Below, in pieces: positions 47,463-60,323 of a DNA stretch of 64,000 nt. The first letter of the stretch is position 1, and each line of letters starts with the position of its first letter. Made by a program: the position numbers and the translations under genes. The DNA lies in contig NZ_AP026802.1 in NCBI RefSeq assembly GCF_033095985.1, positions 1,364,001 through 1,428,000 of the forward strand, read 5' to 3'. Source of the stretch: Xylocopilactobacillus apicola. GTDB lineage: Bacteria > Bacillota > Bacilli > Lactobacillales > Lactobacillaceae. The notes under the pieces were generated by a model. That model was not told the origin of the DNA and did no database searches. It saw only the letters and a program-made list of their open reading frames with translations.

Positions 47463-49119
47463 TTCCCTCAAAAGGTTCTTTGCCCGTTAATTTTCTAATT
47501 ACCGCATTGATAGTCGCAGAATTTCCAGTATACGCGTTGATAAAAGTTGAAATATTAGGAACATCAAATAAATGATATGGATTAGCGGTCGAAACAAAAA
47601 CGGTCGGAATCGACTTCATAAACCAAGGAGCATCGGCCGCCATCAGATGGACCCAATTTATTCTAGTTGTAGTTTGGTTGCTTGCCGTTTCAACGTTTGC
47701 AACATACAATGCTAAATCAAATTTATTTTCGAGATCCTCTACCCCCTCTTCAAAAATTTCATGAAAATCAAGCTTTTTTTGATCGTAAAGCTGGACTTCA
47801 AAACCTTCTTGCTGCAGCTTGTCTTGGAATAATTGAGTAACTTGACCGCCTTCTTTAAATCCACCGTCATCGTGATCTCCTAAAACTACCAATCGAATTC
47901 GAGGATATTTTTTAGGCGTCAATGGCAATAATTGATCGCGATCTTTGACTAAAGTTACCGCTTTTTTGGCGATTTCCTGAGCTGTTTTTTGATGCTCAGC
48001 AAGATTAAGATCAATTTTTGCTGGCGGATTTAATAAGAAATGTTCGTCAGTATCCATTACTCCCTGAGCAAGTTTAGTTCCTAAAATTCGCATAACGGAT
48101 TCATCAATTCGTTCCATTTTTACGACCCCATTTTCAACTGCTTCATGAAGATAGCGATAATCTTCATCGATATTTTTGTTGAACAAAATCATATCGATAC
48201 CCGCATTGATAGTAGCTGGAAGTAAATCTTTGCGCGGCATCACGGCATTATAGCCAATCATTGGAGTCGCATCGGTAATTGCCAAACCATTAAAATGCAA
48301 AACATCTCGCAGTAAGCCATCGATCAATAATTTAGAAGCTGAAGCCGGACGCAAATCTTCATCAGCAATGCCTGGTTCCAGCTTACGTTCCCAAGCCGGC
48401 TGCATTATGTGAGCAATCATCACACTTGGAATTCCTTCTTCAATTAATGCGTGATAAATTTCCCCATATGACTGGAGCCATTCCTCTGTTGTCAAGGAAT
48501 TGACTGAACTTAATAGATGCTGGTCGCGTTCATCAACGCCATCCCCTGGAAAATGCTTGATAACAGGAATAATTTGGTTATCTGCCAATCCTTTAATCTG
48601 GGCCTGGCTCATTTTTAGAACGCGCTTTTGATCACTACCGAAGGTTCGCGTATTCATAATCGGGTTGCGAAAATTTTTATCAATATCGACAATCGGCGCA
48701 AAAGACATATTGCCTCCGACTTGCGCAGCTTCGCTACCAGCTACATTGCCCAGTTCATAAGCACTCTTTAAATCATCGGTTGCAGCCATTTCAAGCGGAG
48801 TTCCTAACCAAGTTCCTTCTGTAACAAGACCATTGCCGCCCGACTCTAAATTAGCAGCCATGAACAGCGGAATTCGACTAGACTCTTGAGCTGTTGTAAA
48901 TTCTCGTTTTAATTTTTCGGCATGATTGGGACGATACATCATGCCACCCGGTTGATATTTCTGGATAAATTTCTTGATATCCACCGTATCTTCATCTTGT
49001 CCTATCACAAAAAATAATTGACCAATTTTTTCGCTTATCGACATTTGATCGATTTTATTTTGAATATATTTAATTTGTTGTTGATTTAAAAAGTATGGCT
49101 TTTTAGTTAAATCTAGCAT
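47416..49119 (-). CDS. GH3 beta-N-acetylhexosaminidase-like glycosidase
   Basis: 567 residues. GH3 TIM-barrel with the NagZ-type motif KHFPGDGVDERDQHL (catalytic loop His/Asp) and AITDATPMIG. An (alpha/beta) C-terminal domain of about 200 residues follows the barrel, as in Gram-positive NagZ-like enzymes. It would remove GlcNAc from peptidoglycan fragments or chitooligosaccharides. No signal peptide, so probably cytoplasmic. GGAGCG precedes the ATG. Confidence 0.88.
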   Translation of the reverse strand: MLDLTKKPYFLNQQQIKYIQNKIDQMSISEKIGQLFFVIGQDEDTVDIKKFIQKYQPGGMMYRPNHAEKLKREFTTAQESSRIPLFMAANLESGGNGLVTEGTWLGTPLEMAATDDLKSAYELGNVAGSEAAQVGGNMSFAPIVDIDKNFRNPIMNTRTFGSDQKRVLKMSQAQIKGLADNQIIPVIKHFPGDGVDERDQHLLSSVNSLTTEEWLQSYGEIYHALIEEGIPSVMIAHIMQPAWERKLEPGIADEDLRPASASKLLIDGLLRDVLHFNGLAITDATPMIGYNAVMPRKDLLPATINAGIDMILFNKNIDEDYRYLHEAVENGVVKMERIDESVMRILGTKLAQGVMDTDEHFLLNPPAKIDLNLAEHQKTAQEIAKKAVTLVKDRDQLLPLTPKKYPRIRLVVLGDHDDGGFKEGGQVTQLFQDKLQQEGFEVQLYDQKKLDFHEIFEEGVEDLENKFDLALYVANVETASNQTTTRINWVHLMAADAPWFMKSIPTVFVSTANPYHLFDVPNISTFINAYTGNSATINAVIRKLTGKEPFEGINPVDPFCGDLQAKI

Positions 49120-49210
49120 TGTAACGCTCCATTTCTATTATTCTCTCCAAATTGCATTCTTACCCCAGGAAAGTTAAAATCATTGTGTTCAACATTAAAA
49201 GGAGTAACAA

Positions 49211-50224
49211 TTGGAGTCAGATATTTTAAGTTTATTAAAAAAGAAAAGTCGCCCACGGATGTGGGAGAAACTAGCTCCAACAATGGAGCCGGATCAAGCT
49301 GGTGTATTTGATCATCAACCGGTCTACGAATTTTTTTATAGTCTCACAGACTCCCTCGAAATTAATACCCACACAATTGGAATTTCTGTCTATCCAGTTG
49401 AATCCTATGTTCCTTATCATATTCATAATTATGTCGAAATTATTATTCCTTTAATCGGTGAGTGTGACGTCCTAACTAAAAATGAAGAAATTCACGTGAC
49501 TCAAAATAATATCGTCATCATTGGAAATCATGCTACCCACGCCCCAAAAAGAATTCCTGAGGGTTGCGTTGTAGTTAATATTGCCCTAAAAGAATCCGCA
49601 TTTTCGTTAAACGATTTTAATTTTATCCAACAAAGTATTTCTAATCAAAGTATTTCCAACTTATTATTTGCGCTACTATCAAATGAAGATTTAGGCGAAA
49701 ATACTTATGCTCTTTTTCAAACTGATCATAACCAACAAATTATCAACACCTTTTATGATATTATTTACGAATATTATCATCCAGATATTCAAACTAATCA
49801 GATCATTCGCCTAGAAATTCGAACTTTATTTTCTCGCTTGATTAGAGCTGCATCTAAAGAGAGCTCTAATATTAAAGTTAACAACCAAATTTCCAACAAT
49901 CGTCTTTTGACGTTGCTTTTGTACATTGAAAAGAACTATTTAAATATTACTTTGGATAAAATGGCGAAACATTTTGGATTTAATCCCAACTACTTGTCGA
50001 ACTATTTTAAAGAAAAAACAGGTCTTTCTTTTATTCAATTAGTTCATCTACAGCGAGTAAATATTGCAGCAGAATATTTGACATACACCAGTGCCTCTAT
50101 TGAACAAATTTCTTCAAAAATTGGCTATGAGAATCCTTCATATTTCTATAAAATTTTTAAAAAATATATGCTAATTTCTCCTAATGAATATCGAAAAAAC
50201 AACCGTTTAAAGCAAAAGAGATGA
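49211..50224 (+). CDS. AraC family transcriptional regulator
   Basis: 337 residues. An N-terminal cupin-like sensor (VPYHIHNYVEIIIPL) is followed by two AraC helix-turn-helix motifs (KMAKHFGFNPNYLSNYFKE and IEQISSKIGYENPSYFYKIF). The TTG at 49211 is chosen for the AAAGGAG 6 nt upstream. It is convergent with the GH1-IIC operon and divergent from the GH3 gene, so either could be its target. Confidence 0.9.
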   Translation: MESDILSLLKKKSRPRMWEKLAPTMEPDQAGVFDHQPVYEFFYSLTDSLEINTHTIGISVYPVESYVPYHIHNYVEIIIPLIGECDVLTKNEEIHVTQNNIVIIGNHATHAPKRIPEGCVVVNIALKESAFSLNDFNFIQQSISNQSISNLLFALLSNEDLGENTYALFQTDHNQQIINTFYDIIYEYYHPDIQTNQIIRLEIRTLFSRLIRAASKESSNIKVNNQISNNRLLTLLLYIEKNYLNITLDKMAKHFGFNPNYLSNYFKEKTGLSFIQLVHLQRVNIAAEYLTYTSASIEQISSKIGYENPSYFYKIFKKYMLISPNEYRKNNRLKQKR

Positions 50225-50253
50225 GATATCAAAAAGACCTCACCCCTTAAATA

Positions 50254-51624
50254 TCAATTATTTTGCGACTTAATGAAGTCTTGATACCAATAAAAGCTTT
50301 GTTTAGGAATTCGCTTCATATCACGCAAATCTTGATCATCACGATTAACATAAACTAATCCATAACGTTTACTATATCCTTCTCGACCACTAAGTGAGTC
50401 AAGGAATGACCAGACAAAGTATCCTTTTAGCGGGATCTCCAATCCTAAAATTTCCTGACAAGCACTTACATGTTCTTGAAGGTATTTTATGCGCTCTTGA
50501 TCATTTATTTTTTTTGAGTCATCAGGTTCTTCAGTATCAGCAAATCCATTTTCAGTAATCATTAAAGGAATTTGATATCGATCGAAAAGTTTTCGAGCTG
50601 ACATTACTAAACCGTTTGAATCAGAAGACATTGCTGACCATTTAGCTGTTTTCCGCTCTTCCCCCATATCTACACTAAAAAGTGGAAAATTGAAAAACGG
50701 TGGAATAAATTTTTCTGTTTGATGGTATCCCCCAACGTGAATGCTGCTATAGTAATTAAAAGCAATAAAATCTGGAACATCCATTTGGAAAATAATCTCA
50801 TCAGCATGACTTACTTTAGGAGCTAAACCTAATTTATTTAACCGCTCGTAAGTAGTTTTGGGATACGAGCCCTTCACTGCAACATCTAAAGCCCAGTAAC
50901 TTAAAATAGATTCTGCCGTTAAAGCCGCACTAACGTCCTCGTATTCACTACTTAATGGATAAACGTTTTGAAACGCAGATACGGGGGCAATTTTTCCATT
51001 TTTAATCAACTGATGACATAATTTGAAAGCATATTTCTCAGCTAACAAAATATGATGTAAGATCAAAAAGTTTGAACTAGTTGTTTCATCTGCTCGATCA
51101 TAGTGACTGCCATTGTAACCCGGATTGTACATTAACATTAATGGTTCATTAATCGTTAACCAAGTTTTTACACGATCTCCAAAATGTAAAAACAAAGTTT
51201 TAGTATAACGTGCAAAGTCTTCAACCGATTTACGAGACAGCCATCCGTTATATTGATCAATCAAAGCCTGAGGCATATCAAAATGATTAATCGTAATAAT
51301 TGGTTCAATGTTATGATCAAGTAAACAATCAATCACCCGATCGTAAAAAGCTAATCCATCGTTATTTAATTCCCCATTTCCTGTTGGATAAATTCGTGAC
51401 CAGCTAATCGATAACCTAAATGCGTTGATTCCTAATTTATCCATCAAAGAGATGTCTTCTCGCCAATTGTGATAAAAATCAGCTGCAACGCTTGTATCAG
51501 CAATTCCTGTTTTCACAGGTCTAACATCAACGGTACTCAGTCCTTTGCCGTCTGCTCGGTTGGCACCTTCAATTTGAAATGCTGATGAGGAAGCACCCCA
51601 ATAAAAATCTTTATTTAAACTCAA
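50254..51624 (-). CDS. GH1 6-phospho-beta-glucosidase
   Basis: 456 residues. Acid/base Glu in TINEPLMLM and nucleophile in MITENGFAD. N-terminal FYWGASSSAFQIEGA. The C-terminus has SKRYGLVYVN. Start is TTG at 51624, overlapping the stop of the upstream PTS IIC gene (TTGA), with GGAGCAGG upstream. It is translationally coupled to its own importer, so this pair should handle one beta-glucoside. Confidence 0.94.
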   Translation of the reverse strand: MSLNKDFYWGASSSAFQIEGANRADGKGLSTVDVRPVKTGIADTSVAADFYHNWREDISLMDKLGINAFRLSISWSRIYPTGNGELNNDGLAFYDRVIDCLLDHNIEPIITINHFDMPQALIDQYNGWLSRKSVEDFARYTKTLFLHFGDRVKTWLTINEPLMLMYNPGYNGSHYDRADETTSSNFLILHHILLAEKYAFKLCHQLIKNGKIAPVSAFQNVYPLSSEYEDVSAALTAESILSYWALDVAVKGSYPKTTYERLNKLGLAPKVSHADEIIFQMDVPDFIAFNYYSSIHVGGYHQTEKFIPPFFNFPLFSVDMGEERKTAKWSAMSSDSNGLVMSARKLFDRYQIPLMITENGFADTEEPDDSKKINDQERIKYLQEHVSACQEILGLEIPLKGYFVWSFLDSLSGREGYSKRYGLVYVNRDDQDLRDMKRIPKQSFYWYQDFIKSQNN

Positions 51625-52934
51625 TTTTCTACCTGCTCCAATTTTTCAGCTCCAGCTTTTTCTTCTTCTAATGCTTTAGCATCCATAATTTTAAAGAACG
51701 GATAATAAGTTACACATGAAATCAAAACTGCAACCACTTGCCAAATCGCATAACTCCAGCTACCTTGTAAAATTCCAGAAAATACAATCGGAGTACTTGC
51801 TGGAAGGAAAAGTCCAATTGGAACTCCAACTAAACCAATCTTCATTAGGATATATCCCAAAATCAAAATAATTATCGGAGTAAATACAAATGGAATGAAC
51901 AAGATAGGATTCATAATGATTGGTAATCCAAAAATTAACGGTTCATTAATATTGAAAAAACCTGGTACTATAACCAAACGTGCCATTTTCTTATACTGTT
52001 GACTTTTAGCAAAAATAAACATTACAATCACAAAACCGAGAGTCGCTCCAGAGCCACCAATCGTTAACATATTATACATTTCAATATTAAACATATGAGG
52101 AATTACCTTGCCAGCATGATAAGCAGCCATATTAGGATTAATATAACTGATCCAAATTGGCATTAAGATCGGCAAAATTGTAAATGAACCATGGATTCCA
52201 AAGAACCAAAGTAATTGCGCAATTAAAATCAAAATAATAAACGCTGGAAGTGATCCTGTTAATGCCTCAATTGGTTTTTGCAACATTTTATAGATAAAAT
52301 CTGTCGCAGAAATGTAACTGGTTAAACTAAATGCCCAACGAATTAATGAGAAAATTGTCAAAATAACAAATGCTGGAATAACATCAGTAAATGCATTAAT
52401 AACCTGTGGTGGAACTCCTTCTGGCATTTTTATTGTCCAATTTTTCTTGATTATATACAAATAAATTGAAACTACCAGCATTGCCGTGATTATTGCAGTG
52501 AAAGCCCCTCTGGAGCCAATGTAATCTACATTTAAGTAGTTAATTGCCTGCATAGCTCCTTTTTCTTGTGTACTCTTTAAAGGGATCAAAGCCAAAAAAG
52601 AAACCAAAGAGACAATGCCAATGTTGACCGCTAGGTCCTCATGACCAAAAACATGTGCTGCCTGATAAGCAATCAAAAATACCATATAAAGTCCGATTGC
52701 ATTAATCGTAACTGCAGGAACATAACTTAATAAATTAGCTAATCCCGTATTTTTTAAAAATGTTTGATATGCTGGAATCCCGATGCTCCCCAGCAAAGAA
52801 AATATAGCCCCAACAACAATTACTCCCATTAAACTCATGGTTCCTCGACTGATCGATTGAACCCATTTATTATTTGAAATCTTTGTTGCAACAGGAATAA
52901 ACTTCTTTTCCATAAACGCTTGCATTGAATGCAT
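51621..52934 (-). CDS. PTS cellobiose/lactose-family IIC component
   Basis: 437 residues starting MHSMQAFMEKKFIPVATK at 52934, with AAGGAGG 11 nt upstream. An upstream extension contains the ribosome site and cre sequence and is rejected. It has about ten membrane helices; GIHGSFTILPI and FNINEPLIFGLPI are the EIIC-Lac hallmarks. IIA and IIB are not in the window, so it must borrow them. A cre site overlaps the leader. Confidence 0.93.
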   Translation of the reverse strand: MHSMQAFMEKKFIPVATKISNNKWVQSISRGTMSLMGVIVVGAIFSLLGSIGIPAYQTFLKNTGLANLLSYVPAVTINAIGLYMVFLIAYQAAHVFGHEDLAVNIGIVSLVSFLALIPLKSTQEKGAMQAINYLNVDYIGSRGAFTAIITAMLVVSIYLYIIKKNWTIKMPEGVPPQVINAFTDVIPAFVILTIFSLIRWAFSLTSYISATDFIYKMLQKPIEALTGSLPAFIILILIAQLLWFFGIHGSFTILPILMPIWISYINPNMAAYHAGKVIPHMFNIEMYNMLTIGGSGATLGFVIVMFIFAKSQQYKKMARLVIVPGFFNINEPLIFGLPIIMNPILFIPFVFTPIIILILGYILMKIGLVGVPIGLFLPASTPIVFSGILQGSWSYAIWQVVAVLISCVTYYPFFKIMDAKALEEEKAGAEKLEQVEN

Positions 52935-52957
52935 ATATCTATTTTCCTCCTTATACT

Positions 52958-52972
52958 TGTATCCGTTTGCAA
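52958..52972 (-). promoter_or_regulatory. cre (CcpA) site upstream of the IIC-GH1 operon
   Basis: The minus strand reads TTGCAAACGGATACA, which fits WTGNAANCGNWNNCW at all positions. It lies between the TATACT -10-like element and the AAGGAGG, a position expected to give repression. Confidence 0.65.
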
Positions 52973-53063
52973 ACCACAATCCAAGTATAAAAGGGTTTTT
53001 GCAACTTAACCATACTCAAACAACACTTATTTTGTGTTCATTTCACAGGTCATTTTTTATTTC

Positions 53064-53092
53064 AAAAAAAGCAACCAATTTTACTTGATTGC
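53064..53092 (-). terminator. Terminator after the 53112 gene
   Basis: GCAATCA / TGGTTGC stem (53071-53092) with one G-U pair, then seven T on the minus strand. Confidence 0.75.
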
Positions 53093-53111
53093 TGCTTCAT
53101 CAGTTCGTCAA

Positions 53112-53444
53112 TTACTTTTTGATTCGCCGAATTTCAATAATATTACGATAAAGAGAAATTTCCTCAATAATTTGAGCACAACTCATCGATTGTGGCACCT
53201 TAACCATAAAAGTTTTGCTGTAAACTCGCTGGTTTTTGCCTCGATTAAATTCAGAATCAACACAGTCTGCCTTAATTCTGCGCTTTTCAAAATAACTATT
53301 TATGAACTTCTGAGTGTCACTTTGATGCTGATATTTGATTTTAATTTTCTTTACCGGATTATTATGAAAAATACTTTTCAATCTAATTCGCCGCAAAGAT
53401 CTATTCCACTCCTTTCTAGTCGTTAAAAACGACTGTGAACCCAT
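53112..53444 (-). CDS. Small protein resembling the MgtC/SapB C-terminal domain
   Basis: 110 residues, basic. The C-terminal half (KTFMVKVPQSMSCAQIIEEI, then IIEIRRIKK) resembles the ACT-like C-terminal domain of MgtC/SapB proteins. The N-terminal membrane domain is missing. It may be a truncated mgtC or a stand-alone domain. AAAGGAG occurs inside the frame, so the true start could be internal. A terminator follows, supporting an expressed minus-strand gene over the overlapping plus-strand frame. Confidence 0.5.
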   Translation of the reverse strand: MGSQSFLTTRKEWNRSLRRIRLKSIFHNNPVKKIKIKYQHQSDTQKFINSYFEKRRIKADCVDSEFNRGKNQRVYSKTFMVKVPQSMSCAQIIEEISLYRNIIEIRRIKK

Positions 53445-53544
53445 AAACTACTTGTGAATTACTGCCGAAAAACAGAAATTCAATACTATTGTTCATTGGA
53501 AATTTAGCTTCTATCTTAACACAAGTGAAACCGGTTTTACAAGG

Positions 53545-57665
<4,121 letters not shown>

Positions 57666-57697
57666 ATTATTACCTCTATGTTTTTATGGTGTAAAAA

Positions 57698-58720
57698 ATG
57701 AACAAAAAAAATTTAATTAAACTTCTCTATTCGCTATCTGAAAGCGAGAAAAAATACCGGGATCACCCAGAAAAACGTGATGATTTCTTCAAAAAGATCT
57801 ATTCATCTGACTTTTTAAAAAGCGAGATCCCAACTTTCGATTTAACCAATTTTCATCACGAAAATAAATTCTTTTTGGCTGGGCATGAACACGGATTCTT
57901 CACTCACAGTAATATTGAATTTGCTGAACACACAAGATTTAGTCACCCGCCTTTACACCGTCATCATCATATTGAAATGACCTATGTTTACCACGGATCC
58001 TGCCAACAAATTATTCAAAACAAACAAATTGAACTAAAAGCGGGCGATTTTTGCCTTTTGGACTCCAACGTTGCTCATACGATTTTTGATGCCAACTACG
58101 AAGATATAATCATCAACATCGTGATGCAAAAAGAATTTTTTAATAATGGGTTTTTAAGTCGTCTAGCTAATTTTAGTATGATTCCTTCATTTATTTTGAA
58201 TGCAATTTCTTCTGATAATCATCAAGAAAATTACCTAATTCTTCATGCTAACGACCTGAATCGATCAAATGAAATTGTCGAAAAAATGCTCTTGGAATAC
58301 ATTCGTAATGATCTTTATTCTCAGGAGACTATTCGATCATACATGATCATTTTCTTAACTAATTTGCTTCGAGATTTAAGTGTTATTAAGGTTAATACCA
58401 AGCAAGAAAATTCAGTCGTTTTATCAATTTTAAAGTATATTGAAGATCATTTTCAAACTTGTACGCTACAAGAAGTTGGTGAAATTTTCAATTATCACCC
58501 TAACTATTTAGCTAATCTTCTAAAAGAAGAAACTGGTCAAACTTTTAAAAATTTAGTCATCAAGCAGAAGATTAATCAAGCTCAAAACATGTTACAAAAT
58601 ACCGATTTACCAGTGAACGAAATTGCAGAAAATATCGGTTATAAAAATTTGACTTTCTTTTACCGTAAGTTTAGAGAAGTAACCGGAATGAATCCACGAG
58701 AATTTAGAAATAAAAATTAA
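57698..58720 (+). CDS. AraC family transcriptional regulator
   Basis: 340 residues. Cupin-like N-terminal domain with a His-rich strand (HPPLHRHHHIEMTYVYHG) and two C-terminal HTHs (QEVGEIFNYHPNYLANLLKE and VNEIAENIGYKNLTFFYRKF). It is divergent from the rhamnosidase operon, with only 32 nt between start codons. It probably controls that operon in response to a plant glycoside or sugar. Confidence 0.92.
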   Translation: MNKKNLIKLLYSLSESEKKYRDHPEKRDDFFKKIYSSDFLKSEIPTFDLTNFHHENKFFLAGHEHGFFTHSNIEFAEHTRFSHPPLHRHHHIEMTYVYHGSCQQIIQNKQIELKAGDFCLLDSNVAHTIFDANYEDIIINIVMQKEFFNNGFLSRLANFSMIPSFILNAISSDNHQENYLILHANDLNRSNEIVEKMLLEYIRNDLYSQETIRSYMIIFLTNLLRDLSVIKVNTKQENSVVLSILKYIEDHFQTCTLQEVGEIFNYHPNYLANLLKEETGQTFKNLVIKQKINQAQNMLQNTDLPVNEIAENIGYKNLTFFYRKFREVTGMNPREFRNKN

Positions 58721-58757
58721 AAAACAGTAAACATTGTAATCTGCTTACTGATTTTTC
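58720..58757. terminator. Bidirectional terminator between convergent genes
   Basis: CAGTAA (58725-58730) and TTACTG (58745-58750) with flanking A- and T-runs, between the AraC gene and the convergent PTS IIC gene. Confidence 0.65.
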
Positions 58758-60026
58758 TTATTTTTGCTCCTCTGCTACTTCCCGATTATCCAAAATTTTA
58801 AAGAACGGATAGTAAATTGCAAGACTCAAGAAAATTGTGAAAATCTGAAAGACCATTAATTTCCAGCCGCCGCAAAGAAAAGAATTCATCAAAATCGGCA
58901 TGCCCATTGAACCAACACCATTAGAAACTGGAAGAATCTTAGCTACAGTTAAAATATAACCTAAGAATACATTAATAACTGGGGTTAAAATAAATGGAAT
59001 TGCCATAATTGCGTTTAAAACCATCGGCAATCCAAAAACAACTGGCTCGTTGATGTTAAACAAAGATGGCACAATGGCTAATTTACCTAAAGAACGGTAA
59101 CGCTCACTTTTTGCAAAGAAGGTTGCAAGAATGATTAACCCAATCGTTGCTCCACTTCCACCAGGAGAAGATACAGCATTAATCCAGTTATAAGTGATGA
59201 TATTTGGGGCTACTTTTCCCGCGGACAAAGCTGAAGCATTAGCAACATCAGCGCCAATCCAAATTGGCATTACTACACTGATAACCGCAATCCCATGAAT
59301 CCCAAAGAACCAGCAAAGTCCCGATAACAAGTAAATTAACGCTGCAGCCCAAACGCTTGTTCCTACGTGGCTCAAAGGCACTTGGATTAAAGAGTAAATT
59401 GCATCATGCATATCTTTGTATGGCGTAATCGAAAATAAAAACGCAACTATGCCAAAAACTAAAACTGTGGCAAAACCAGGAATAATAGCAGCAAATGATT
59501 TAGAAACAAACGGTGGAACTGAATCAGGCATTTTAATCACTAAATTCTTCTTAACAATTAAAAGATAGATTAAAGTGGTTGCAATCGCAATAATCATTGC
59601 TGTAAACAAACCTTTTGCACCTAACCAGCTTAAAGGAATGTTTGTTACAGCTGCAATTCCTTTTCCGCTGACAGTCAGTGGCGTCACAATAAAGAATCCC
59701 ATCAAAGCAAGTAATGCACAAACAAACTGATCTAATTTAAATGTTCCTGCATAGGTGTAACTGATCGCCGCCACAACGTATACAGCCAACATATTGGTAG
59801 TAATATTTACAATAGTTGTTAAAATTGTTCCAAAATAAGTAGTAGTAACAAAGTGCTGATAACCCGTAATCGGGATATTTTGAAATACTGAAGCAATTGC
59901 CCCTACCATAATAATAGGCATTGTAATCATTAAACCTTTCGAGATCGATTGGATGATCTTGTTGTTGCTTAACCAGTTAGCAACAGGCGTAATGAATGAC
60001 TCTAATTTTTTAATAAAAGTATTCAA
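58758..60026 (-). CDS. PTS cellobiose/beta-glucoside-family IIC component
   Basis: 422 residues starting at TTG 60026 with AAGGAG 9 nt upstream. About ten helices; GIHGIAVISVVMPIW and FNINEPVVFGLPM are the EIIC-Lac hallmarks. No IIA/IIB partner is adjacent. It lies within reach of the rhamnosidase/GH1 operon and may supply its glucoside. A cre site lies just upstream. Confidence 0.92.
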   Translation of the reverse strand: MNTFIKKLESFITPVANWLSNNKIIQSISKGLMITMPIIMVGAIASVFQNIPITGYQHFVTTTYFGTILTTIVNITTNMLAVYVVAAISYTYAGTFKLDQFVCALLALMGFFIVTPLTVSGKGIAAVTNIPLSWLGAKGLFTAMIIAIATTLIYLLIVKKNLVIKMPDSVPPFVSKSFAAIIPGFATVLVFGIVAFLFSITPYKDMHDAIYSLIQVPLSHVGTSVWAAALIYLLSGLCWFFGIHGIAVISVVMPIWIGADVANASALSAGKVAPNIITYNWINAVSSPGGSGATIGLIILATFFAKSERYRSLGKLAIVPSLFNINEPVVFGLPMVLNAIMAIPFILTPVINVFLGYILTVAKILPVSNGVGSMGMPILMNSFLCGGWKLMVFQIFTIFLSLAIYYPFFKILDNREVAEEQK

Positions 60027-60048
60027 CTTTAATTCTCCTTAATTTTTT

Positions 60049-60062
60049 TGTTAGCGCTATCA
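60049..60062 (-). promoter_or_regulatory. cre (CcpA) site upstream of PTS IIC
   Basis: The minus strand reads TGATAGCGCTAACA, 13 of 14 positions of the consensus, between 23 and 36 nt upstream of the TTG start. Confidence 0.65.
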
Positions 60063-60237
60063 ACATCAATATTATATTATGTTTAATCTTGTCACATAAT
60101 GACCCTACCCAAGACAAAAACTAACCAAATTTAAGATTAAAACTACTTAGCTGATAATTACACCGCAAATTATGTTTAAACATTTTTTTGTATCATTAAA
60201 AATGCCACGAAAAAGATATTTTCCCTAAAAATTAGGT

Positions 60238-60295
60238 TATAATAAAAGTAGTTAACGACTAGGTCCTTTTTTAGATTACTTAACTGGATCGTTAG
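60238..60295 (+). promoter_or_regulatory. Promoter and leader hairpins upstream of the MFS-kynureninase operon
   Basis: TATAAT (60238-60243) has no good -35. In the leader two mutually exclusive pairings exist: AGTTAA/TTAACT (60250-60255 with 60280-60285) and TAACGA/TCGTTA (60253-60258 with 60289-60294). A T-run (60267-60272) lies between them. A regulatory leader is possible but not assigned to a known class. Confidence 0.4.
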
Positions 60296-60323
60296 AAATG
60301 CTATACCCATAAAGGAGATATTT

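Noticed and set aside
53034-53426. 130-residue ORF on the plus strand opposite the MgtC-like gene
   Set aside because: No ribosome site, low-complexity hydrophobic/Asn-rich translation, and a terminator supports the minus-strand gene.
53525-53540. AAACCGGTTT palindrome after the GH1 stop as a terminator
   Set aside because: No T-run follows on either strand; it might be an operator, but nothing else supports that.
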